Shown: positions 49,460-61,700 of the stretch, one piece after another | Numbering within the stretch: position 1 is the stretch's first letter | Layout of the letters: each line of letters starts with the position of its first letter | Assembly: GCF_037392515.1 (NCBI RefSeq) | Contig: NC_090283.1 | Span: 14,142,501-14,206,500, forward strand | Direction of reading: 5' to 3' | DNA from: Haliotis asinina | Lineage: Eukaryota > Mollusca > Gastropoda > Lepetellida > Haliotidae | DNA length: 64,000 nt | Translations under genes and position numbers: made by a program | Notes under the pieces: generated by a model | Database searches by the model: none | What the model was told of the DNA's origin: nothing | The model's input: the letters and a program-made list of their open reading frames with translations, nothing else

Positions 49460-50241
49460 AAGTCTGAAATAGAACTTTACATAAGAGAGTCATATTTGTT
49501 AACACCATGACACGTATTCGAATGTCTGTAGTCAAATGAATTTTGAAGGGCTTCAGAACTAAGCTACAAAGTCCAATAATATTGTAATTATGTAACTATG
49601 GTAGGATATTTTATGTATGACATCTTCTTTATTATATCACGATGCACCGTTTCGGTATAGATTCATATACAGTTGTCAAGAAAAGGTGACGTACTGCAAG
49701 ATGATGACGATGATAATGGTAATGATAATGACGGTGGTAATCATGCACAATGATAATGATTTTAAGGTTTTTCGAGGCCAGTAATAGGGTATGTATTAAA
49801 TATGATGGTGACTGAGTGCTGTTTGTCGCCGCACCAACAATCTTGCAAATATTCCTGGTATTTGCACAGACGGGCGATAGCTTCGACGAAAGCTTCCTCT
49901 TAATTGTTTGTTATGACTAAAAGTGTGTAGTGCATAGACACAGAAAGGATAAAGAAGGAGGAATTCGTGTATCAAAGTACATTTCATAACATCGGATGTC
50001 AAATTATTCCCAACTCCCTCCGTGTCCCCCTGACAAATACATTCACAAACTTAGTCACATTTCATGTGGTTTTGCTGTTAGTTCTTCTCGTCAGCCAGGC
50101 AGACAGAAATGTAATTAGTTGTGTAGATTCTGTACACCATTATTGATTCAGTAAAACGTGACATTCAATCATACATTGACGTACGAGACACTAAAACAGT
50201 TATATATGGAATGGTGAACTTGATACAGTACATGCTAAAAG

Positions 50242-50248
<7 letters not shown>

Positions 50249-50306
<58 letters not shown>
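50249..50306. repeat. (CA)n microsatellite
   Basis: About 29 dinucleotide copies. Confidence 0.98.
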
Positions 50307-50312
<6 letters not shown>

Positions 50313-51480
50313 TACACCCACATATTAACAGGGAAATACGTACCGAGTTGTACTAATTCCGATATATCAAAAACCACCACACCAATGATTCACAAGTCAA
50401 TACCGCTGACGTGCCACTGGGACTAGGTGGGACTCCAAGACGAACTAAACCTATATAGCAGCCCTTTCTCAAGTACACAAACAGACATATAAGTATTTAG
50501 TCATTCATCTAACTTAAGCAGACAGGAAGTGTGGTGTTTTCTTTGTGTCTAGATATCGTGTCAAGTTTTTTTCGATCTTCAGGTATATAAAGTGTGAAGT
50601 AAGAACTGAGCATAACGGATGACGTCATAAATGTCATCGATCAAAGTGTTGACATTACTGATCGACTTAATCCCCGATTGTACAAACAAGTGCAGAGGGT
50701 GGCACGGCCGCAAAAGTTAATTTTAAACTGACAGCAAGCGTGACGACCTATGGCTCTAACGCTCGCCATTAGCCTGTAAATACTATTCCGTGATTAAATA
50801 TTAGATTTATTTAGAAATATATGCCATTTATCGCTGGTTATAAGTGCACAGCAAACTCTTGTGACATTGCTTGACCCAGGATACATAGAATGGCCGATCT
50901 ATCTCAGGTATAAATGGCGCGTGTCATATATTATAAGTAAATATACCCACAAATTCACGGTAAAGTGTCTTCAGTGAAGATTTATAATGCAGAACATGTT
51001 TGACATATATTTCGTGAAGTGAAATAAAAATTTGAAGATTAGAATATGACTTAAATCTACTAAACAAAACCGCGGGTATTATGAGATGGATATGGTTTAA
51101 ACATATTTTCATTCTAAAATAATCTGGTTTGGTGATCGAGCTGAACTTTGCTTATGTCAATATCTAATCGGTACATATGTTATCAAAACAAAACACACCC
51201 AAACTGATTACACAAAACGACAAATAAATCATGCATGTGCGTTGTATGTGCTTATGAACCTTAAGCTTGCAGTTACACTGTATTAAGTGTTTACATATAT
51301 TTGTTTATAATAACTTATCAAATCGTTTAGACTTAAAAATGTTTTGGTGCAGGGACTCTATTATGCTTTTATTGACATCGTTGTTAGGTGAAGGTATTCC
51401 GCATAACACAGTTTGGAGACTATGGACGTAGAAACAGGTATTATTTCTAACAGCAGTATATAACTGAATGTAAAAAGATG

Positions 51481-51605
51481 ATAAGAATGAAGATTTTTAT
51501 TTACATCAACTTCTTTATTGTGGTGATGAAGGAGTAAGCATTAACTCCGAAACGTTGTGTTCTCATAATAAATAAGTTGATATTCATAAAAATCTTCATT
51601 CTTAT
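51481..51605 (+). ncRNA. Inverted-repeat element with hammerhead-ribozyme-like core
   Basis: Outer arms ATAAGAATGAAGATTTTTAT (51481-51500) and ATAAAAATCTTCATTCTTAT pair, as do ATCAACTT and AAGTTGAT inside them. Between lie TGATGA (51524-51529), a 5 bp hairpin GGAGT/ACTCC and GAAAC (51549-51553), in the order of a hammerhead core. The base before TGATGA is G, not the required C, and stem III is very short, so it is probably inactive. Hammerhead motifs occur in Penelope-like elements and retrozymes. Confidence 0.4.
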
Positions 51606-51778
51606 GTACTTCACTTCTAAATGCCCTTCAAGGACGTAAAAAGGTGATGAACCGCATCTCCACTGTGGTATCCACAAGCGCGGGGTCGGTGTCGCATTCA
51701 AATCACCACAGCCGAGCTCAAGTCGACAGTGCACGATCTGACAGATCCAACTGCCATAATTCAGTTCAAAATAATCTT

Positions 51779-52036
51779 TTATTCATCATCTGTCAGCAGA
51801 GATTTGGATTCACTGATTGAGCTAGCAAATAAGATACTGTGAGCTAATGAATCCCACATTTTAATTGTGTCAGGTATTATCGATTGCTCATATTGCCCTA
51901 CAATTTCTTGCTTGTAGCTTAAATTAAATTTATCACGGAATTTATATTGACTGTTTTCGGAGAAAAATTCAGGAACAAGGTCAAAGAGGTAGTCACATGC
52001 GAGATTTTTACGCATCTTATGAATATGTATTAGCAT
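51779..52036 (-). mobile_element. LINE ORF2 C-terminal fragment
   Basis: The 85-codon frame matches the region after the reverse transcriptase domain of Jockey/CR1-type LINEs: DYLFDLVPEFFSENSQYKFR, then FNLSYKQEI and IIPDTIKMWDSLAHSI. Only this 3' end is present, as expected for a 5'-truncated insertion. Confidence 0.7.
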
Positions 52037-52716
52037 AATGTCGCGCCTTGTTTATTTTAGTGGTTTAGACTTTGTTTGAATATATAACCTATGATGAGTG
52101 GCGCCACGAACTGCGCCCATGTTACACACGAAGTGACTAGATGTTGTGCGTACGTATTCGCTCAAGAATATGGGACTGACCATTCGTACAATTATTCCTG
52201 GCATGGCAACAATAGTCACATATTGGCATCACAAACGATTTGTACATGAATTTGTACAATGGATACGGAACAGTTCTTCCGAAGCGTATCAAAATTGGTT
52301 CAATGTTTGTAAAACAAGACTAAATTAAAACCAACATTTGTGGTGAAGACACGGAGAAATCGTTGTTTTGTCAACAAAAATAGTCGATTTATTCAACAAA
52401 AATAAAACAAGAACAAAATCAAAACAGAAATAGTTGGTAATTAAAATGCAATCTGAAACAAAACAAACGAAAACAGGATTTAACAACCAGAAGTTATTCT
52501 ACACTTATGATGCAAAAATGGAATACAAAGGTGATCAGTGATCGAATGAAATCAGATGGACGGAGAAATGTCTTTACTCGTTATCGATAAACACTTTACT
52601 TTAATTTCATTTGTAGTCACATGGAGAAACACACATCTTGTTCGTTTGAAGCGAGCCTCTGACGTACACTCTGTAGCTATGAGTAAGTATCATCCAAGGG
52701 AGATAATTCATACAAC

Positions 52717-55700
52717 ATGGCGCACGTTTCCTTAAATTCGTTTTTACAGTCGGTAAGATTATGTTTTAGTTGTTGACTCAGAGGACTGTTTTTGTAGTTT
52801 TGAATTTGTCAAGGCTGAACTCGTAAAGGAGCGTGACTTCCTCCAATAGTTAAGAATAGAAAAATCTCCTTAACATTTTTATTCCTATTTTCATGTGCAT
52901 TTGTCACGTGCACTAATGCCTGCGACAGAAAGCAAGCCAGTCGGGCCTAAAGAATCCATTACGCAGAATAGGGCTTTAGCACTACCTTGCATGCTGAAAT
53001 GGAAGAAACAAAACTTGCCTTGCAGTTGACAGCTTGTTAATACTCATTGTCCAAGTTTGTTTTTTTCCAGGTTGACTATGCTCTACAAAACAAAGATGGG
53101 CTATCAGCGGGGGTATGTATAATATTAGACTTTCATAAGTTAAGAAGGAACATACATACATATTGACAATTTTTAAAACCATCACAGTTCTGCTAAAGAA
53201 AAATGTAACTAATTTCTGTGCATATAAATTGTAGATAATCATGATCATAAATGATTATATAGACTGGACCTTAAGTTATGTGGCAAGGTGTAGAGTGACC
53301 GCACGGATGAGTTAACTTTTTTATCATGTGGGTAAGACATCTGATCTGGGATGATTCCAGCGTTATTCACTTCCAGAAACCACATGCCTGTTGCACATAC
53401 CTAAAGATTTATATGTCCTCTCATAACTGTGTTTGTTTTAGGCCAAAGGGGAATTGTGTACACAAGGTATTTTACTGAAAGATTTATCGTGCCTATGTAC
53501 CAGGATTTAATGGGACAGTGTGCATCCAGTATGCACAAATGTAGAGAATGGATGCCAAAAATAAATCACTGCGTCCATAGGGACGCCCAATATTATTCTC
53601 TGTACGTACTACACGTGTTACTTAACCAAGTGTTTGGTTGTTTCTGTCAGAGTTTTCGGGCGCATCATTTCATCCATCAGTCCACATGATCAATGATTCA
53701 TTCAAGGTTCTGAAAAAATGATAAAAACAATTCTCTATGCTGTATTCATAGGACCCTGATATAGTCCCCAAGGACCCAACTTATAAGTAATATACCAGTG
53801 AAGGTATGTGGTTGAAATCCTAGAGTAGGTCTTCAGCAAAACATGCTTGCTACAAAAGTCAACTATCCTTGTCGTAATAGGTTACTAATGGGATTTTGGT
53901 GGTGAGGCTCACTGACTCGGCTGACACATGTCATCAGCTCCCAATATGCAGATAGGTACTGATGCTGTTGATCACTGGATTGTTTGGTCCAGACTCAGTT
54001 ATTTACAGACCACCACCTTATAGCTGGAATATTGCTGAGTGTGATGTAAAACTGAACTCACTCACTGTTCACAGGAACTATTGTCATTTCAACATGCCCA
54101 CATTGCAAGTCCTCGGTGCCAGTTGGAACACCCAGAGTCACAAGTTCAGAGAGTCCTGGATCCCCCCTACGATGAAATGGTAGCAGCCCACATCAGGTAG
54201 GGTACTGTTATAACTGTATGCTTGTCATTGTATTGTGGTCATCACATGGTATAAAAGTATTTAAAGTATATAAGAGTAATGTATCGGGATATGCAGGCAA
54301 CAGTTCACGTGTCATGTGTATTCCATTACTGCTTGAATATCAGGTAGCATCACCACAAGCTTCATCTTTGAACTAGCTTCATCAAAACATTAACATCAGT
54401 AGTAGTCTGAAAATCAGGGACCAGATGCACAAACTCTGTTTCAACACAAACTTACAATGATCACAGAACTGTGATCACTTTGAGCAATGGACCCTGGCTT
54501 GCAAATATAGCATGCAAGTCTTCTCAAATGGACAGAAGTCATGTATTCATAACAATAAATATTATACATGAACCAGTGGAGAACAGTAATTCATAGTGAA
54601 TGAGTTTATTTTATGCCATATTGTGACGTTGTTGGAGATTTTGTTTTGTTTCAACAACTGTTTTGTGAATAATGATGCTTATCTACTCCAGATGCTGTTG
54701 GGCCGTTGCCAATCATGATTTCATTGAGGCGTATGGCTGTCAGGCTGTGGTTGTACAATATCCTTTACTCACCTGATATTTCAAGTGTTCATGCTGGCAT
54801 TTGTCTTGCCCCAGATATAGGGCTGAGTATTGCAGGGAATTTCGTATTGCGATATTTTGCAATGTGAAAGCATATATTGCGATATGTATTGCAGTATATT
54901 GCATAAAGTATTATTAAACAAAAAAATACTTATAATCAAGTTACTGCTTGATTTACAGCACAAAAAGAAAAAAGAAAATCACTATGCCTCATGAAGTTTT
55001 TATAACAACTTTTAATCACCTAATCACCCAGGTGAGGGTGCGGGTTCGAATCCCATCAGCTACTCAACCGAAAAAGTACTAGAATTTGTACTTTAGTTAG
55101 AAAATGAAATCCCAAAGATGACATATGTTGCATTTGACCATTTTCTAAACGACATTATGTAATGATGGTCTGTAAATAATCGAGTCTGTGCCAGACAATC
55201 CAGTGATAAATAGCATGCACATTGATCTGTGCAATTTGGAACCGACGACATATGTCAACCAAGTCAGGAAGCCTGACCAAATGATTCCACAAGTCGCCTC
55301 TTACAACATGGTCACCTTTTATGGCAAGCATGAGGTGCTGAAGGCCTGGTCTACCATGGACCTTCATTTGTGTATTAGAAGTGAAGATCTGGATGACTGT
55401 CAAGATTGGATGGTCAGGCTTGATAACTTGACACGTCATCGTATCCCCAATTGTGTACATGAATGCTCATGCTGTTGGTCACTTGATTGTAAAGACTTTA
55501 TACAGACTGTTGTCATACATGGAATAATAACTGACAGCAGCTTAGAACTAAACTAACCTGTGAATGTTTAAATATCCCCCAATGTAGGAAAAATGAGACC
55601 AGAAGGACAAGTGTTTGCTCCAGTTTGCTTCTCACAAACACATTTGTTCAAACCATGAACAGTAATCTAAAATGTCACATGCTGCACTGCAGATTTGCCT

Positions 55701-58700
55701 CCCTTGGATTAGTCAAACTCTTGTGATCATTGTTTCAAATCCTAGTTACTGCAAGTTCTGTTTCTAGTTGGCCATACCCAAGCTAATGGGTTTTTCTAAA
55801 CTCACTCTTTTCGAATGGTAGATAAATCTGAGTTTTAATTTTCATATGATTATTATCATGTAATAAATTATGAAGGGTAACTGTCCTTATCCACTAGCAT
55901 CTCTTAGTTTATTACTAAGATGTATGTCAGATGGTTGTTTGGCCATTACTCTATGTGAACCTATTCCAGGATTCATTATGCATATACACTGACCTTGACC
56001 TATAGCACAGCCTTCACCAAGGCCATGCAGAGTCAGAAAGAAGAGAACTGGTCCCTGCCCCTTATGTTCAGCGTGTGTCTTGATCTCCGTCGGTTCGCCA
56101 TCAGTGTGAGTACTGTACCTTTGTATTCCAGGATGGAAAATTTGCATTTTGTCTTTTAGAGAAGTTTTAATCTTTCAGCAGACAGGAATAATCTGAAAGA
56201 TATCTTGATGAAACCACAGGCAAACTGTAGCGCAAGTGGGGTTGCCCAGCGTAGAGAATATGACCAGTCTTCATAGTTCTTCAAAGGTTGGCAACACACT
56301 TCCCTCGCTTCGGTTCAAAAGGTATTTTTCGTGTCAAAATAAAATATCGCCACCATCAAAGGTACACTCACATTTCCTCACCAGGTTGTGATCTCCGATT
56401 TTCAACCCCATATTTGATAATTACTAACGTGAAATATGTTCTATTCAACATTTTAAGCGCCACTCGTGGTATTCAGTTCGTTCTTCGCCTCCATTACCCC
56501 TGCCAGCTTCCGGCTCAACGGAGTGAAGGAACAAGAATAAGCAGAAATTATAAAGATATACCACATTGCCTAAATTTATCATGATTCTGTTGGAATGTAT
56601 TTGTCTTAAGTGTCGGCGTTGTTGTTAGATCTTTTGTAACATTTATTCTACAATAAACACACTTCTGGCGCAGCGGGCGTATGAAGCATGGGAGGTAACT
56701 CTTTATGTATTCCACTCGGAATAATAACTTGTTCCTTCACTGCTTTGAACTGGAAGCTGGCAGAGGTAATGGAGGTGAAGAACGGTCTGATGTACCACGA
56801 GTGGCGCTTAAAATGTTGAATAAAACATATTTCACGTGAGTAATTGTTAAATATGGGGTTGGAAATCTGAGATCACAATCTAGTCAGGAATTTGGAGTGT
56901 ACCTTTGATGGTGGTGATATTTTATTTTGACACGAAAAATACTTTTTGAACCGAAGCGAGGGAAGTGTGTTGCCAACCTTTGCTCGCTTTGCTCGCATAT
57001 ATGAAGACTGGTCATATTCTCTACGCTGCGCAACCCCACTTGCGCTACAGTTTGCCTGTGATGAAACCTACTGGCACTACCCACTGGTGCCTGCCAATAT
57101 CACATGATGACACTTCAACAGACACCACACTCCTACTGACGTGATGCCACCCTTCCTCCGGACAAGACCTAACAACCCCGTCATCTTCACATCCACCTCA
57201 AACCCCCTTCACCTACCCCTTTCAAAACTTCTTGACTTATAACCACTCCTGGCAAGTGGCAACCTCCTTACACACAACTCCAGCAACCCTTTACATGCAC
57301 CCACTGACAAAATCTCTCCCACTGATATCTACCCCTGACAATACCATCTCCTGAAGGCCCACCCCTGACAATCCTGCTACACACAACAGTGGCAACCCGT
57401 GTCATCCCCTTCTGAAGACAACCCCGACAACACTGCTTCTTCTGACAGCTACCCCGATAATCCTCCTCCCCCCCTGGACAACCACCCTCACAACCCTGCT
57501 CCTCCCTACAACCACCCCGATAATCCTCCTCTCCCGTGAACAACCACCTGATAACACTGCTCCTCCCCACAAGCACCCTGACAACCCTACAGTCTCCTGA
57601 CAACCACCCCGATAATCCTCCTCTCCCGTGAACAACCACCTGACAACCCTGCTCCTCCCCACAAGCACCCCAACAAACCTGCTCTTCCTGACAACCATCC
57701 TGATGATGCTCCTCCCCTGGACACCCACCCTGAGAACCCTGCTCCTCGTGAAAACCACCCCGATAACTCTGCACCTTCTGACAACCACCCCGTTAACACT
57801 GCTCTTCCTTACAACCACCCTGACAATCCTGAACCTACTGACAACCACCCCGATCATTCTACTCCTCTGGACAACTACCCTGATAATCCTGCTCCCCTGG
57901 ACAACCACCCTGACAATCCTTCTCCCCTGGACAACCACCCTGACAATCCTGCTCCCCTGGACAACCACCCTGACAACCCAGCCCCTCCTGGCAAGCACCC
58001 TGACAGTGTGTATGACTGTTGCAGGCTGATGTCCAGGCGGTGATGAAGAGTCGAGGGAAGCCTGGGGAGAGGATGGAGAAAGCAGCTGAGCTACTTATGG
58101 GCTGCTTCCGTGTCTGTGCCAGTGACAAGTGAGTCACTTTTCTTTGAAAGGCATTTAGAAGTTATATAGATTAAGGAAACTAAGTTCTATGGATAGTCAA
58201 CTTCTCTATTGCAATGGGTGTGACGTTTCAGTGTCATCACTTGCTTGATAGTGGTGTTAGTACCTACACAGAAATGTTGCTCCCTTTGCAGTAAAGAAGC
58301 AGACTATCCATAGAACTTGGTTTTCCCTCAAGTATGTCACTTGTCTGTATCTAGAGGAAACTGTGTCACTTTGTAGATATATGGCTGTATTTAGTGTTGT
58401 TCATTCTGTCCTTTTAATCAGTGGCAGACACATCCAGTAAGTTACACTGTAACAGCAGTTCACTCAAGATATTTCAACTGACTGATGGCAGTTGTTGAAT
58501 CTTCAAACCAGTTACCAATTATCAGAAGTGTATACACACACAAAGCAACTTGATGTCAGTCGAGAATTATTCAGTGCTAGAAAACGAGGACATACATACT
58601 TTTATCATAGTCTGAGCTCTCGGACTCAGCCTTCTGACTGTTTGATCATTGGCTTCTGATTGCAAGGTGATTGTCTTCTGACTTATAATTGTCTCCTGAC

Positions 58701-61700
58701 TCTTTGATCATAATCATCTAAATGCTTGGTCAATTGTAAACCAAAAGTCAGTGTAATCTGTAATCTGATTGGTTGAAAAACATGATCAAATGGTATTAGA
58801 TGTCCAGAAACTGCAAGACTATTAACTGCGTATTGACACATTGAAACCTCGCAAACAATTGTTTTGTTGTGTCATTAACAGTGGTAACGTCATTCAAATC
58901 ATATTGTGACATAAAGTTAGAATGACATCACAAATGAGCTGCTCCAGATGTTGCCATGGGAACCAGCTGAAACGGCCTGCGGATGACACTTCACTGCTGT
59001 ACCCGTACTCGATGTAAACGAGTGCAGACAGTAAAACCCTTTGGTTTACTTTTGTGTCTACAATGTTGATAAACATCATGTGTTGGCCGATTTCCGGGTG
59101 TTATTGAGTATTTGAAGCACAGGAATATTTCATTTGAAACCTCCGGCTGATGCTGTTGGTTCCAAAATGCATTCCTGTACTTCAAATACTCAATAACATC
59201 CGAAAATTGGCCAACACATGATGGTTATGTCCTAATGGTCTTCTGAGCGTTTCATAATATTCTTCTTGGTGCTTGGTGAATGTCTTCTGATTGCCTTATG
59301 ATTGGTCTTTGTCTTTTGAGTCCTTGATGATTTTTTTGTCTGAGTGTTACGTTTATGAAGGTTTTCTATTATTGCTGTGCAAATTTATGTTAATCCAGTC
59401 GAGCTGCAGTGGAAGACTCGAAGAAATGGGGAATGTTGAATCTTGTCAACCAGCTATTCAAAATATACTTCAAGGTAGGCTTTCGTGAGTGAGTGAGTGA
59501 GTGAGTGAGTGAGTGAGTGAAGTTTTACATCGCACTTGGCAATTCTGCAGCTACATGGCAGTGATATGTGAATAATGAACTCTGGACCAGACAATCCAGT
59601 GATCGACATCTTGAGCATTGATATACACAGATGGTATGTGTCAACCACGTCAGCAATATCTGACCACCGGATGCTGTTAGTTGTATGATTAGAGAACACA
59701 TGCATATAACCCTTTGATCATCTATTGTAAGGTGTACTTTTTCAACTATTTGTCACTTCTACTATTTGTCACTTTTACTCCAGATCAACAAGCTTCACTT
59801 GTGTAAACCTCTAATTCGGGCCATTGACAGTCTGGTCATCAAGGATCGGTTCAGTCTCTCCCAGCTCATCACATACAGGTAGGTCTTTCTGTCTTTCTCT
59901 CCCAGTTCATGACATACAGGTACAGCTGTCTGTCATTCTCACCCAGCTCATCACATACAGGTTGACATGTCTGTCTCTCCCAGCCCATCACATACAGGTA
60001 CAGCTGTCTGTCTTTCTCTCCCATTTCATCATGTAAAGGTAGATCTTTCTGTCTCTCCAAGGACATCACATACAGGTACAGCTGTCTGTCTGTCTCTCCT
60101 GGTTAATCACATACAGGTAGATCTGTCTGTCTGTCCTGATTAGTCACATACAGGTATATCTGTCTGTCTGTTCCAGGACATCACATACAGGTAGATCTTT
60201 CTGACTCTCCCAGAACATCACATACAGGTATATCTGTCTGTCGCTCCCATTTCACCACATAAAGGTAGATCTCTCTGTCTGTCTCTTCTGGGTAATCACA
60301 TACAGGCAGATCTGTCTGTCTGTCTCTTCTGGTTAAACACATACAGGTATATCTGTCTGCCTCTCCAGGTTCATCACATACAGGTAGGTCTGTCTCTCCC
60401 AGCTCATCACATGCAGGTAGATCTCTCTATCTGTATTTCCCAGCTCATCACATACAGGTAGATCTCTCTGTCTGTCTCTCCCAGCTCATCACATGACGAT
60501 ATATCTCTCTGTCTGTATTTCCCAGCTCATCTAGAGCCAACTAGAATGCCTGGGATTTCAAGGATCTCAAAACTAGTATCACTAGATGCATGCATTGAAG
60601 GTGCAAGGTCTCTTTCTGGCAGATGGATCAGATTGTATGTTCTTTGTATTCCTTGATGTACATTACAAAGGACTTGCTTCTGCTGACAGGTACTATGTGG
60701 GGAGGAAGGCGATGTTCGACAGCGACTACAAGGCAGGTATGTGTTGATGTGTACACACTCCATCATTCTCTGCCCACAGAGTTGACTCCTGTCATTTCTT
60801 CCTATGTAACTTGTGTTCTAATATGCCCATATTACCCATTTCTCATAAAAGCCCCAAAGGCCAAAAATGTTAACTTGAATTATCTCCCTTCTTTCTGTTG
60901 CCTCTGATCACATGTTACATTGACTTAGCTCCATTATGGCATGGAGTTAGTTGATCAACGTGCAATGGATAGATTGGGTATTTCATGTTTAACTGAAAAT
61001 CAGAAACCAGTGCAATATAGAGTGTAGGATTCAAAGGACAAGATGTATTTCTTTATGTGACACTTAAGACATTTAAAGGCAAATGACATTCAAAGAATTG
61101 ATTTAAAGGCAAGTTTGTTGGTTGTCAACAAGGAGGGTGGAGACGCCATTGATCCTGTCTAAATGAAACGTTTGCACATCATCATTGGTGAATGAGCCGT
61201 TTTGAAACAGCGTCGCTGATTGCACAACTTAATCTGATTGCATTCAATCATGACTCCAGAACGTGTGCACAATGAAAGGGCCATATTTGAACAGAGGTTA
61301 CATAGGAAGATATGACAGGTGTAACCTTTGTGGGACACTTGACTAGATGTAGCAGCATGTGGGAGTTCAGGTAGAGAAGGTCCCTGTGTTCAGTTCTCAA
61401 GAAGATCTGGATCTGTGGGGAAGTCCAGAAGTTTGTATTTTTTATGAGACCCCTGAGTATTACCCGTGCTTGTATTCCTCATCTGTCTGTTGAAAAAACA
61501 TCCTTAATCCACTCTTTACAATGTTATAAATCCGTTCCTGACACTGTCGATAATCCATGCTTAGCACCGTTGATATTCTCACAACACTGTTGATAATCCT
61601 CTCTTAATAATTGATAATCCTCTCTTAACACTGTTGATAATCCTCTCTTAACATTGTTCATAATCTCTATTAACACTGTTGATAGTCCACTCTTAACAAT

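Larger units (their letters stand above)
49460..52716. other. Divergent intergenic region between TRAPPC14 and PCID2
   Basis: Contains a (CA)n microsatellite at 50249-50306, an inverted-repeat element with a hammerhead-like core at 51481-51605 and a LINE tail at 51779-52036. I saw no other coding exon. Confidence 0.6.
54758..56008 (+). other. U12-type AT-AC intron (PCID2 intron 4)
   Basis: The donor reads GTACA/ATATCCTTT, the exact U12 AT-AC consensus. The acceptor reads ACCTTGACCTATAGCAC/AGCC: a branch-site match (CCTTGAC, consensus CCTTRAC) with the presumed branch A about 10 bases before the terminal AC. Joining restores the frame as VVVQAFTKAM (human VIVQSFLRAF). No GT-AG pair preserves the frame here. 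Confidence 0.92.

Noticed and set aside
53429-53689. 86-codon ORF in PCID2 intron 2
   Set aside because: No recognisable motif; exons 2 and 3 join in phase without it.
55035-55060. Possible tRNA (box B-like GGGTTCGAATCCC)
   Set aside because: No box A or foldable tRNA upstream; at most a SINE scrap.
57268-58029. Long ORFs on both strands (up to 198 codons)
   Set aside because: They follow the C/A-rich minisatellite in PCID2 intron 5 and have only repeat content.
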